In this document: positions 35,674-47,034 of the stretch, piece by piece
Numbering within the stretch: the first letter of the stretch is position 1
How the letters are laid out: each line of letters begins with the position of its first letter
Source: Cryptomeria japonica
Taxonomy: Eukaryota; Streptophyta; Pinopsida; Cupressales; Cupressaceae
Direction of reading: 5' to 3'
Assembly (NCBI RefSeq): GCF_030272615.1
Contig: NC_081414.1
Location: 1,261,001-1,325,000 of the forward strand
Length of the DNA: 64,000 nucleotides
Notes under the pieces: generated by a model
Told to the model about the DNA's origin: nothing
The model's input: the letters and a program-made list of their open reading frames with translations, nothing else
Databases searched by the model: none
Made by a program: the position numbers and the translations under genes

Positions 35674-36699
35674 TTATTTATCATCATTGGATTCATCATC
35701 GGCTATTAAGCATGTCTTTCTTCTTCTGAAGTCTTGGTGTCCTCTGTAATGATTATCTTTCTGTCTGTCATCTCGGTAATCTCTCTTTTCAATAGAATCT
35801 TTGTCAGGATAGTTAGAAGCCATATGTCCTATCTTATCACAATTGAAACATTTCAAAGGTAGTTTTCCTTTATACTTACCTTTGCCTCTCAGTAACCTTC
35901 TGGCTAATAGTGCTTCAAACTCTTCTTGCTTTCTGATTTCCTCATACAGTTTGTGTACTTCCTCCATGTTCTTGCAAAATCTTTCACTTGCTCCACTATG
36001 ATCGCCTTCAGAGTACTTATACTTTCTTTCATTGTAATCATTAGATTCATCAAGATGAAAAGAACTAAATGCAGATTCAACTTTATTTACCGAAGACCTA
36101 CTATTATCAAAGTTACTTAACTCGAATGCATGTAGCTTACCAATAGTAGCATCTAAAGAAACTGGCATATTTGGTACAGACCTCAATTCATTGATTGTAG
36201 AGACTTGGATTGCATAAGCTGGTAGAAGGGTTCTTAACAACTTACTTGTTATGTCCTTTTCTTCAATGGTTCCACCTGCTCCTTTGATTTGATTGACAAT
36301 CTCCTTCAGTCTTGTACTGTACTCGGTTATGTTCTCACCTTCATTCATCCTCATAGATTCAAGTTGCCCGCTTAGAATATCCACTTTTTCTCTTTGAACA
36401 TGTTCATCTCCTCCATACACTGATATGAGCTTGTCCCACATAGCCTTTGCATCATTGCAGCCTTCTAGATCATTAAACTATGAATCGGTCAATGCAGATG
36501 TTATTTCAATCATTGCTTGGATATGTTCTTGCTTTGCCTTTATCTCTTCCATTGTCAATGGATAGGTGTTTGGTGTAACAAAATCATTCTCCAGATAATA
36601 TACAACATATTCTCCAACTCTTGATAGGTGCAGCTTCATCCTTTTCTACCATGTAGAGAAACTTGACTTGTTCAGCTTTGGTGCATCCCTCTTATACAT
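35674..36699 (-). pseudogene. gag: RE8 gag
   Basis: Begins at ATG 36699 (MYKRDAPKLNKSSFSTW), 66 bases from the LTR. Two stops interrupt the first 90 codons. From 36441 the frame is open for 255 codons: MWDKLISVYGGDEHV, the gag core, a Lys-rich LLRGKGKYKGKLPLK linker and a zinc knuckle CFNCDKIGHMASNY whose last Cys has become Tyr. This is the capsid/nucleocapsid protein that packages element RNA. Confidence 0.88.
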
Positions 36700-36750
36700 C
36701 TTTGGATCTCTACCTCAAGTACCTATAAACTTTTTCTTCCGGAGTCCAAA

Positions 36751-36763
36751 GCTCTGATACCAA
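36751..36763 (-). other. RE8 primer-binding site
   Basis: Minus-strand TGGTATCAGAGCT, complementary to initiator-Met tRNA, one base inside the LTR. Confidence 0.88.
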
Positions 36764-36764
36764 T

Positions 36765-38265
36765 TGATAGTTCTGATACTTAATGTAAGTACAGATGCCA
36801 AGCTAATAAGATGAGAGGGGGGGGTGAATCATACAAACTTAATCTTCCATAAAAACATCAGATCCAACCTCGGTCACATATATTTCAATAATATATCCAA
36901 AACTGTTAAACATGCAAACTCAAAAGTATATAAACATCATAACACTCATAACACCAGATTTAACATGGAAACCCAAATAGGGAAAAACCACTGTGGGATT
37001 TTGGACCCACTAAGAAATATACTCTTCTAGAGTATGCTCGATTAAAAGCAAATCCTGTTAAAGATTACAAACACATTGCTAGATGTGACCCGGTTAAGGG
37101 ATTTCCCTCAGATTTGTTAGGATCTTCACCTTGTTAGAAGTGACCTTGTTAAAGAATTTCAAACACTCAATCACAATGTCACCTTGCTAGAGGGTTTTAC
37201 AAATAAGACTGTTAAGTCCACTCGGTTAAGAGATTTTCTGTCACTTCACAAAATAATAGTAATAAAAATCTATCTGCAACTTCACATCTAAAATGCTAAA
37301 GTAGATTCTTATTTGCTCAATACAATATAGACATAGAACTAATCTTGTCCATCTGCTGGGCTTTATACTCTATTATTCAAACAGTTCTTCAAGCTTCTAT
37401 TCTCGGTAATCACAATGTAGCATCCATGTGCATACACTTGCCCGCATACATTGTTTATCAACAGTTCCTTATTTATAAACAATTCGCCAACCGCTTAATC
37501 TCCTTGATCACATTTCCCATGATCAATCATAGCCATCAGATCTTCAAACTTTGTCCAGGTTCAATGTATTCGCCGATCTGAAAATGTTTTACCTTGCCTT
37601 GGAACTTGCATACATTTTTTGGAAATTGTGCTAGGGTATTGCGGTTCAATCTGAGCTGTAGATCTTCCTGTCGATTTTCCTTTGCCATAGATTGTTTAAC
37701 AAACTTCATTCACGGCATACCAATCATTTAATCATAGCCAGCTCATCAGCTTCCTTCATTAAATAATGCATGTAATCATTTAATGCATTCTATTATTACT
37801 CAGTTGCAACTCGGTAAATACTAAACTTCACTTGGTAGACATTTCGCCTTCATTAACCGATAGCGATAACCTTAGGGTTTACCGACTAGGTTCTTTGCTT
37901 GGTAACATAGTATAGTATTAACCTTACAATCAATAAAATATGTATGATATCAAAAAAATCTAAACATCATGATCTCATCATTGTCTAACTCGATAATAGT
38001 TGCCCATTGAATAACTTATTTCTCCCCTTATTCATCACATTCTGTTTGTGTCTTTTACCGACATCTTTATACTCATCAAATCATACTTCTCAAGATATGG
38101 CAACATCATACTGAATTAGAAAATCAATTTCTTGACATCAATGACAAAATAATAATATTAAGATAGTAAAACATCCTTGATCAGTTATATCCATAATCAT
38201 CAACAGCCTTCTCAATATCCTTATGAAATGCCAACAATCTCCACTTGTCTGTTATAATGCCAACA
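36765..38265 (-). repeat. RE8 5' LTR
   Basis: 1501 bp, TGATAG to GCCAACA, paired with 30605-32129. Confidence 0.9.
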
Positions 38266-38579
38266 GTATACACATTCACATCAAACTTGAAAGAATGATC
38301 GTTTAGAGAATGAGCAAGACGCTCAAAGTGCTCCCACACAACAACTGAAGAAGGATTATCACCATTAAATAGAAGATGAATATCATCAATGATGTCTCCC
38401 AAATTTGCAATGTAAGACTCTACAAACAAACTAGCAATGTTTGTCAACTAATCAACCCATCGAGTTGTAGTTGGAAAAAAATGTATATCCTGCTACACAA
38501 AATCACAAGACGCCAAAATTGTAGCAACACAAGCATCTCCAAGATAAATAGTGGATGTGATATCAATAGGAGGATCTAA
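38266..38579 (-). pseudogene. Unknown reading-frame remnant in RE6, N-proximal fragment
   Basis: I do not recognise this sequence. On the minus strand one frame reads through all 314 bases with two TAG stops (38491-38493 and 38448-38450): IDITSTIYLGDACVATILAS, then FFPTTTRWVD, then NIASLFVESYIANLGDIIDD and SVVVWEHFERLAHSLNDHS. When one 5-bp RE8 duplication is discounted, the frame continues at 30599 for about 25 more codons up to RE7. It is not copia integrase, which would be expected at this place in RE6. It may be captured host sequence or an unfamiliar retroelement protein. Confidence 0.5.
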
Positions 38580-40168
38580 TGTTGGAACTTGAGTTTTTGT
38601 GTTGTCATTGATGTCAACCTCTCTTGTGTTTTCATTAATGTCACTTTGTGTTGCATATAGTTTGGAAGTGAGTGTTCTAGTATTGTTGTGTGGTCTGGTG
38701 AGGATATTGAGGTGTTTTTAGAAGGTTGGTGTAGTGAAAGTTTCAATATGCAACAAATGGTATATATGCAAGAAAGAGTATTTAATGTCTCATTGGAATA
38801 ATATTTTGCATTTCTCAAAAATGTGAAGATTATGTGTAATGGCTTTGGATATAATGTTTATGTTATACCTATGTTGTCCTATCAGATTTGTAGGTCATTT
38901 GTTGTTCAGATGGTAGAGTTGATTATTGTTGTTTCTGACAATGAGGTTCTCCATCAGAACTGGTACAGAAAATGCTTGGTGGATTTTAAATATTGTGGGT
39001 TAAAGTGTCACATCTTGGAGGATGGGTTTATTTTGTTTGTGCAATGTTCCAGTTCAAATTTTTTTGTGATGGTTTGATTGGTAAGTGGAGTTCCAAAGTT
39101 GTGTTTAGTGTTGTTAGTTGGTCTGGTTTTCAGTTAACTATGATGGTGTATCCTACTTGGTTCCTTTGGTTTTGGTTTTCTTTGGAGAATGTGTTTGGTT
39201 TGTTTTTTGTGTCTCACCATGGTGTGTGCAGATCCGCATTGTGTAGTTTATATTGGAGGATAGTTTGGGGTTGACTAGTTAATGTGCTTTAATGTTTATC
39301 TATATGTTTCATTTGATACTGATCTTGGAGGATGTCTTAGCATGTGTCATTCATTAGAATCATTTCGAAAGGATGAGATATGATGTATTTAGATCCTCTC
39401 TATCTCTCGTAGTGGACCAAAATGGATATTTTAGGTCCGAGTAGCCAAATTAATGTAATATTATTTATTTTATTTGTGGCCAAACTAGTTAAGGGTTTAA
39501 ATGGTTAATCTTGTATATAAAGGATTGTGGATGTGTGAATGAAGGTATGGTATGTGTGTGAATTGACACGCAATGTATATGAATGATTTGTAAGAAGATT
39601 TGATGTTGGAAATGTACGAAAGTCGGTTGTGAAGAGATTTGATGATGATATCTTCAATGTGATAATATTCTAAGATATTGTTTGAAGTAAGATGTGTTTT
39701 CCATGATCTTATTCGCTTGACACAATGGTTCAAGGATAATTTCATGATCAAGAGATCTTGTTCTTTTCAATTTAGTTATTATTTTTTATATTCAAATACA
39801 ATGTGTCTCTTTGCATATTTTTGTATCTTTCCCTTAGACAATGTGTATCAATTTTGCAAATCATTTGTATCTTCCCCTAAGATTGTGCACCTTAGTACTG
39901 CAAGTTCTCTTAGGAGCACTGGGTTCCAAAGGCAACATTGTAATGAATTATATTCATATTGTGAGTGTGATTCTCACCATGGTTTTTCCCTGCTTACGGT
40001 TTTCCACGTAAATTTGGTGTTCATGTGTTTTTTTGTCTTTTGTGCTTTCATGATTTATTATTGTTGTGGTTATATAATTTTATTTTGAAGTTTAAAGATC
40101 AAAAATCAAGTATTTTGATGTCCAGACTGATTCACCCCTCCCCCCTCAGTCCTGTGGTGTGTTCAATA
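38580..40168 (+). repeat. RE9 5' LTR
   Basis: 1589 bp, paired with 45497-47034. A TATA box TATATAAAGG lies at 39514-39523. The end has the shared C-rich motif (ATTCACCCCTCCCCCC). Confidence 0.88.
39514..39523 (+). promoter_or_regulatory. TATA box of RE9 5' LTR
   Basis: TATATAAAGG. The 3' LTR lacks this segment through a deletion of about 45 bases near 46380. Confidence 0.55.
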
Positions 40169-40170
40169 AT

Positions 40171-40182
40171 TGGCATCAGAGC
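40171..40182 (+). other. RE9 primer-binding site
   Basis: TGGCATCAGAGC, initiator-Met type with one change. Confidence 0.85.
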
Positions 40183-40225
40183 GAGGTTCCTATTGAGAAG
40201 ATTAATCTCTTGGGGAAGATCTGAT

Positions 40226-41196
40226 ATGACACAAGATTTCACCTACAAGACTCCAAATTTTGATGGCACAAATTATGCTTTTTGAAAAGAAAGGATGGAA
40301 TATCATTTACCAAATTTGTCAACTAAAATATTGAAAATCATTAAGAAGGGTTATACTACTCCTCAGAATGGTCCTATAACTCCAAATGAAATCAAAGTAT
40401 ATGAGAATAATGCAAAGGCTACAGTTGCAATCATCATTTTTTTAAATAATGTAGCATTTAGAAAAGTTACCAAGGCAAAGTCAGCTAAAGAAATCTATGA
40501 AAAGTTGAAGAGTGTATTTGAAGGTGATGAAAAGACAAACCAAGCCAAGATTACAAATCTAAAGCACAAGTATGAGAATATTGCAATGTCTACTGATGAA
40601 AACATTCAAGGATATATTCATCGAGTGAATGAAATTGTTAAATTATCTTAGAGGTGTTGGTGGAACACTAAAAAAAGTGAAATTGTAAGGATGATAATGG
40701 AAAAATTACCAAAAGCTATAGACCTAATAAGCATGATCTTGAGGTAAGTCATGATATGACTAAGTACATAGTGGACAAGCTCTTCGGTTTACTCTCTACC
40801 TTTGAGATTTATTAATTGTATGACATCAAAAAGGAAAGGAAAGAAGCAACATTCAAAGTTACAAATAATCCTGAAGAAGAACTAGAAGGAAATGAATACA
40901 TGGATGAGATTGAAGAAAACTTTGTGAGAAGATTGAAGACAGGAACTAGAAAATACAAAGGTAAGTTACACCTAAAATGTTTTAATTGTGGAAGGATTGG
41001 TCAATATGCTTCTAGATGTATGTATAAAGAGTATTTTGGTGGAATATCTAATGATGATTACAAAGCAAAGGAGAACTGCAGAGGGAATGACAAAAATAAA
41101 GGAAGAGATGACAAAGATAAGAAAAAGAAGAGATTTTATTCAATAAAGACCTACTCATCTAAAGAAGAAGAAGATGGTGATGAATCAAATGAATAA
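40226..41196 (+). pseudogene. gag: RE9 gag
   Basis: ATG at 40226 (MTQDFTYKTPNFDGTNYAF, then a stop where relatives have Trp). Open parts are 40295-40651 and 40816-41196, in different frames. The core reads ITPNEIKVYENNAKAT and AKEIYEKLKSVFEGDEK. The zinc knuckle near 40975 reads CFNCGRIGQYASRC, with Gln in place of the zinc-binding His. A Lys/Asp-rich tail (DKNKGRDDKDKKKK) follows. Same family as RE5 gag. Confidence 0.85.
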
Positions 41197-42533
41197 TCTA
41201 TGTTCCTGACTATAGAAGAAAAGAATAATGAGTGGTCTGAAAGTTCAAAAGATCTAAAGAATAGTGAGAAATCAGTGAATGTGAAGACTGCACTACATGC
41301 AAAAGTGGAACCAAAAAGCGTGGATCATTGACTTTGGATGTTAAAATAACATGGCTAGTGATAGAGGCAAGTTTATTGACCTTGAGAATTGTGATGGTGG
41401 ATCAGTTAAGTTTGCAAGAGAGGAAGTTACATTATTTGTGGAAAAGGAAGTATCTCTATTAATGGTAAGCATAAAACTGGTGGTGTTTATTATGTTAGAG
41501 GTATGAGACATAATCTATTGAGTGTAAGTCAAATGTGTAGTAAAGGTTATCAGGTCATATTTCATGAGAGAAAATGTGAAATTAGGAAAGGGTCCAAGAA
41601 ATTAGTTGCAGAAGGTATTAGGACTAATGAAAATGGCCACTACGTGAAGGATAACAATGGAAGCAGTCATTTGTTGGTACAAAGAAGTGAATGTTGGTTG
41701 TGGCACAAATGAATGGGATATATCAACTTTGATAATATGGTGAAGATTTGTTCTAATCATGTTGTGAGAGATTTACCAAGAATTGTCAAACCAAATGATA
41801 CTATGTGCAAGGAATGTGAGTTGGGAAAGAAAACAAAGAGGAGATTCATAAACAAGGAGTACGCTACTTCACAACCTTTGGAGTTGGTTCATATAGATCT
41901 ATTTGGACCTACAAGGACAAGAAGACTAAGAGGGGAAACGTACTTTATGTTGTTTATTGATGATTACTCTAGAATGATATGGGTTACTTTCTTGAAAGAA
42001 AAGTTTGATGCATTTTATAGATTTAACGTATTCAAGTCAACAGTTGAGAATAAAATAGATGGTAGAATTAAATTGTTAAAATCTAATACAGGAGGAGAGT
42101 TTACATTAAATAAATTTGATAAATTTTGTGAAGAACATGTTATTAGGAGGCACTTTTTTCTTTGAGGACTCCTTAGTAGAATGGTATAGTTGAAAGAAAA
42201 AATAGAACTCTTGATAAAATGGCTAGAAATATGTTGAAAGATACTAACTTGTATAATGTGTATTGGAAAGAAGTTGCGAATATTGTTGTTTATCTTCTTA
42301 ACAGAGTATAGACCAGAGTGGATCACATAACGACACCTTATGAAGTTTGGAATGGGAGACCTCCTACTGTTAATTACTTTAGGATGTTTGGAAGGAAGTG
42401 CTACATAAATAGAGATGAAGAAGATCTAGGAAAGTTTGATGCAAGATAAATTGGAGTCTTTTTTTGTACAAATAGCAAGGCTTACCAATGTTACAATAAG
42501 AGGCTACAAAAGATTATGGAAAGTACAAATATG
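41197..42533 (+). pseudogene. pol: RE9 protease and integrase
   Basis: Protease at about 41325 is damaged (IIDFGC in place of IDSGC, then a stop). The zinc finger at 41695-41830 keeps WLWHK and CKECELGKKT, with a stop and a His to Tyr change between. The integrase core keeps Asp (VHIDLFGP) and LFIDDYSRMIWVTF, has SNTGGEF, and IVERKNRTL with its Glu. Stops occur at 41710, 42163 and 42174. The frame is cut at 42538 by RE10. Confidence 0.85.
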
Positions 42534-42538
42534 AAAGT

Positions 42539-43696
42539 TGTTGGCATTTTTTATGATGATGTTGTGATTGTCAGTGATGGACACACACTTGCTTTGAGAT
42601 CACTTTTTGTATGTATGAGTTATGCTCAACCAGTGTTTGTTCCAACCGGTATTATCTATTATAGTCTTTAGACTATCGATGTTTTGCAGAAAGTGTTTAC
42701 CGATCTCAAGCGGTATGAACACCCAAAGCAATATGAATACCTCAAGCGGTTCGAGGATCTCAAGCGGAATGAAGGAACTAAAGCGGCATTTATCATTTTC
42801 CCAGTCTTCATTTTTGACAATCGGTAATCGGTAAAATGCATGAACTGGTATTACTCTGTGATGAGTTACCAACCGGTATTTTTGTGATGAGTTACCATCC
42901 ACCGACACTTTGGGGGTGATTTTGTGTCATGTTACCAAATGTATCTAGATACACTAAACCTAGGAACTTGCAATGTAACTATTGGACCAACATGAAATGA
43001 GATTCTTTTTTAAGGACATCATGTCTAGGGTTTTAGGTGTGGTTAGGGTTTTTGTTGTGGTTGATGAGGTTTTTGTATGTGTGGTCTTAGAAGAGAAGAT
43101 CTAGTCTGTGTGAAGTAACAGAGTGTGGATATATTGAAGACTGAAGTAATGCTGAAATGCATTAACAATGAGCTATCATGGATCTAACCAAGCAGACTGT
43201 GCTATTTGCTAGATCACTCACTTGTTGATTACTCACATCTTCGACAATTCTAAAACCCTTAACCGAGTAGGCATAGAAAAGCCTTTGTAAATCCTCTAAC
43301 AAGGTGGTTCACAACTGTGGATCTGAAAACCTCTCACAAGGTAGTCTTTAATCGGACTTATCTCCTAACAGAGATTGAGATTCCTAACAGGATCTGTTCT
43401 GGTGAAGAACATTGTATGACCTTAACCGGTATGATTTTTATTCTGCAGATAGTTACTTGTGAGTCACAGCTCACCGTGGTTTTTCCCATTTGGCTTTCCA
43501 TGTCAAAACTTCTTGTGTTATGGTGATTGTGCTCTTATGGGTGAATGCTTTATTTGTTGTTTGGTTTGCATTTGTCTTAACTATTTTGTTAGTAAATCTG
43601 TTTTACCGATTGACTGCTAAACTGTTTAAGTATTTGAGTTCAGTAATTTTTTGTATACTAATTCACCCACCCCCCCCCCCCTCTTAGTATTCATCA
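42539..43696 (+). repeat. RE10: solo LTR inside RE9 pol
   Basis: 1158 bp from TGTTGGCATTTTTTATG to TATTCATCA, flanked by perfect AAAGT duplications (42534-42538 and 43697-43701). It has many CGGTA units and the C-rich end motif with a run of about 13 C. Its start TGTTGGCAT resembles the RE8 LTR start, but the bodies differ. No internal region is present, so it is a solo LTR. Confidence 0.92.
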
Positions 43697-44440
43697 AAAG
43701 TTTCTAAAGAATAGAATCAAACTGAGATTGCATTTTAACTTGAGACTAAGATAGAAATTATGTTGGTTTCTACAAAAGAGAAAGTTGGTCCGAAAAAGGA
43801 GACTATAGACATATAAAAATGTCCTTATGATAATCATAATTCTTCTATTGATTAAATAGATATTATAATTTATTTAATTAATTCATCAATTTAATTTATT
43901 AAACCCTTTTTATTCCCTTCAATTTAATCCATTCTCCTTTACTCTCTACCACTTTATAAACTCATTCTATTTATTACCTTTGTCCCTCATCAATCACATC
44001 CAGTTAAAGATGTAACACAAACACTTATATCTTCACTTGCTTCTTTTATCCCACATTCATCTTGACATTAGGATTTCTCATGACAACATCTATAAATCCA
44101 TTCTCCCTCTCACTTTTTCCTCTCATCCTTCTTTGAAATTTATATGTCATAATGTCATTTTCAATCATTTTGATCAACCAACCAACTCTATTCTTCCATA
44201 GCCTCTTGTGCATTGTGAAAATTTGAGAGAAAATCTTTATCACGCAAGATATTGGTAGATAAGAGAGAAATGGAGTCAAGCATCTTGTGAATGCATAGTT
44301 ATAGTTGTTTATTTGTTTTATTTTTTGCATTTCATAGGGAAGAGCTCCATCGATATGATGTTGGATTAACAAATTTTGAATCTTTGCTTATGATCGAGCA
44401 ATAAAGATTCAATATGTAATGTTTTGTATCCTCCATAAAG
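43697..44440 (+). other. RE9 hinge region with probable AT-rich insertion
   Basis: 43697-43815 still resembles decayed copia linker. From about 43820 (TGTCCTTATGATAATC) to about 44440 the sequence is AT-rich and Tyr/Leu-poor in all frames, unlike copia pol, and has features of an LTR or other non-coding insertion. No target duplication could be fixed. RE9 coding resumes near 44441. Confidence 0.4.
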
Positions 44441-45228
44441 AAGAACCTTAACTAGCTCCTAAAACACCAACAAATTATGCACGAAAAAATCACTCAAAAG
44501 ATCAAATCATTGGAAACAAAAGAAAAGGTGTTCAGACACAAAAAAGACTTGTGGAATCTAGTGAGCAAGCAAATCGTTGTTTTCTATCTTAAGCTAAGCC
44601 AAAGACCTATGTGGAAGCTAGTAAAGATGACAATTTGATAAAATCAATAGAAGAAGAGCTGAGTCAGATAGAAAAGAATCAAACATGGGAACTAGTACCT
44701 AGATTGGTTGACAAAAATACGATAGGAACCAAGTGGGTGTTCCAAAACAAGATGATTAAAGATTGAAAATTCACTAAAAATAAGGAAATATTGGTCTACA
44801 AAAGTTATTCACAAATTGAAGACACATTTTGAGGAGATATTTTTTTTGGTGGCAAGGATGGAAGCTATAAGGATGTTTCTTTCTTTTGCAACTCATATGA
44901 ACTTTAAGGTATATTAGATGGATGCCAATTCAACATTCTTGAATGGAGAACTTGAAGAAATATACATTTAACAACTGGATGGGTTCAAGTCATCAAAATA
45001 TCTTAATATGGTTTGCAGAATGAAGAATATGGTAATGCATTCAAGGACTAAACATATTGCAATCCGGTATCTTTTCTTAAGAGAGAAGGCTGCAGAGAAG
45101 GAAGTCATATTGGAGTATGTACCTACTAAACAAAAAAGTATAAATATCTTCAGTAAGACATTGACAAAAGATACCTTTGAGTAACTCGGATAGAAGTTGG
45201 GGGTCATTGCCCCTCCTTTTTTAAACTA
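44441..45228 (+). pseudogene. pol: RE9 reverse transcriptase and RNase H, internally deleted
   Basis: RT starts with EEELSQIEKNQTWELVPR and IGTKWVFQNKM, continues past a frameshift with the MDA-STFLNGELEEI block (catalytic-palm flank), then at about 45030 jumps from VCRMKN straight into the RNase H tail MVMHSRTKHIAIRYLFLRE. The YVDD block and most of RNase H are therefore deleted, about 1 kb relative to RE8. It ends with a degenerate KDTFEYLG-like tail near 45190. Confidence 0.8.
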
Positions 45229-45496
45229 GATGCATTCAAGGGGTGCATCTGTCCAGGGGAATTCTAGAGTAAATCTTTTGCTCCTAGATTGATGCAATGG
45301 TTGCTCTTAGTGGGGCAATTAGTATTGTAGTTATTAAAGCTTATCAGTAAGGGAGAGAGAAAGTTCAGCAGAGTGCCCTTTGTCTTTGATGTTAAAGCGG
45401 GAGAGAGATACTTATTGGGAGAAAGATTGGGAGAGAGATCAATTGCATGTGCTCTTTGTTGTTGGTGGTGTTTTTATCAATGACAAAGGGAGAGAA
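45229..45496 (+). other. RE9 3' non-coding region and polypurine tract
   Basis: No gene is seen. GACAAAGGGAGAGAA (45482-45496) is the polypurine tract directly before the 3' LTR. Confidence 0.75.
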
Positions 45497-47034
45497 TGTT
45501 GGAAACTTGAGTTGTTTTGTTGTGTTATCATCGATGTCAAATTGTCTTGTGTTGTCATTGACGTCATTATGTGTTTCAGATTGTCTAGAAGTGAGTGTTT
45601 TGGTATTTTTGTGTAGTCAAGTGAAAATGTTGAGGTGTTTCTAGAAAGTTGGTGTAGGAAATAGTAATTAAGTAGGAAAGAGAATTTAATGCCTCGGTGG
45701 AAAAATTCTTTGCATTCCTTCGGTATGTGAAGATTATGTGTTGTATCTCTATATATAATGTTTATGTTTTATGTATATTGCATTATCAAGTTTGCAGGTC
45801 CTTTGTTGCTCAGATGGTAGAGTTGGTTGTTGTTGTTTTTGATGGTGAGGTTGTCTGTCAGAAGTAGTTTGGAGAATGCTTGATGGATTTTAGATATGTG
45901 GATTCAAGTGTTGTGTCTTGGAGGACATGTTTATTTGGTTTGTGTAGTACTCAAGTTCAATTGCTAGGTGATGGTTTGATTGGCAAGTCAAGTTATGAAA
46001 TTTTTTGTTCGGTGTTGTCAGTTGGTTTTATTTTCGATTGACTCTGATGGTGTATCCTACTTGGATCATATTCCATTGGTCCAGGTTTTCCTTGTAGAAT
46101 GTGTTTTCTTTGTGTTTTGGGTCTCACCATGGCATGTGGAGATCTACATTATGTAATTTGCATTCGAGGATAATTTTGGGTCGACTGGTTAACGTGCTTT
46201 AATGTTTATCTACATGTTTCATTTGATGTCAACCTTAGAGGATGTGTTACCATGTGCAGTTCTTTGGAATCATTAGGAATGATGTGTTGTGATTTGTTTG
46301 GGTCCTCTTTATCTCCTGGAGTGGACTAGAATGGATATTTTTGGTCCAGAGGCCAAATTTATGTAATATTTATTTATTTTGTCTGTGGAAAGGAGTGTGG
46401 ATGTGTGAGTGAATGTATGGGATGTGTGTGAGTTCACAAGTAGTGTATGTGAGTTATATGCAAGTAGATTTTATGTTGGAAATGTGTGAAAGTCAATTGT
46501 GAAAAGCTTTAATGATGATATCTTCACTATAATGATATTCTAAGATAGTGTTTGAAGTCGGATGTGTTTGGCATGATCTTGGTCACTTGACACAATGGTT
46601 CGAGGAAAAATTCATGATTAGGAGATCTTGTTCTTTTCCATTAAACTATTCCTTTCTCGATCAAAAGACAATGAATCTCTTGGCAGCTTTTTGTATCTCT
46701 CCCTAAGATAGTGTGTCTCAGTTCTGCAAGTCATTTGTATCTTACCCTAAGGTTGTGCACCTTAGTTCTACAAGTCCTCTTAGGAGTATTGAGTTCCAAA
46801 GGCAATATTGTAATAAATTTTATTCATATTGTGAGAGTGATTCTCGCCATGGTTTTACCCTGCTTAGGGTTTTCTACGTAAATCTGGTGCTCATGTGTTT
46901 GTTGTGTTTTTTCCTTTCGTTATTTACTACTATTGTGGTTATATAATTGGGGTTTGAAGTTTAAAGATCAAAAATCAATTATATTGAGGTCCAAACTAAT
47001 TCACCCCCCTCTCAAGTATATGGTTTGTTCAACA
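45497..47034 (+). repeat. RE9 3' LTR
   Basis: 1538 bp, paired with 38580-40168, ends TTCAACA. It lacks about 45 bases around the TATA box. Confidence 0.88.

Larger units (their letters stand above)
30605..38265 (-). mobile_element. RE8: near full-length Ty1/copia retrotransposon
   Basis: 7.66 kb with LTRs 30605-32129 and 36765-38265 (TGATAG to GCCAACA), roughly 95 percent identical by eye. Internal order on the minus strand: primer site, gag (35674-36699), protease and integrase (34159-35643), RT and RNase H (32550-34100), purine tract. All copia domains are present with the longest open frames of the window, but with stops, one frameshift and a substituted integrase residue. Flanking pentamers GTTTC and GTATA match at three of five positions; the RE6 reading frame continuing across the site supports the insertion point. 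Confidence 0.9.
38580..47034 (+). mobile_element. RE9: Ty1/copia retrotransposon with internal deletion and RE10 inside
   Basis: Plus-strand element with LTRs 38580-40168 and 45497-47034 (TGTTGGAA to TTCAA(T/C)A), primer site at 40171, gag 40226-41196, protease and integrase 41320-42533, solo LTR RE10, a second insertion, then a shortened RT/RNase H (44441-45228) and purine tract. Flanking pentamers TCTAA and AATGA do not match, so RE6 sequence at the site may have been lost during or after insertion. Confidence 0.87.

Noticed and set aside
38266-38579. hAT transposase, because of the TTTRW phrase
   Set aside because: Only the RW pair fits; the following residues do not match the hAT pattern and no dimerisation domain is seen.
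39678-40285. ORF of 136 codons with Cys and Phe
   Set aside because: Lies in the RE9 5' LTR; the matching 3' LTR region is read differently and nothing is conserved.
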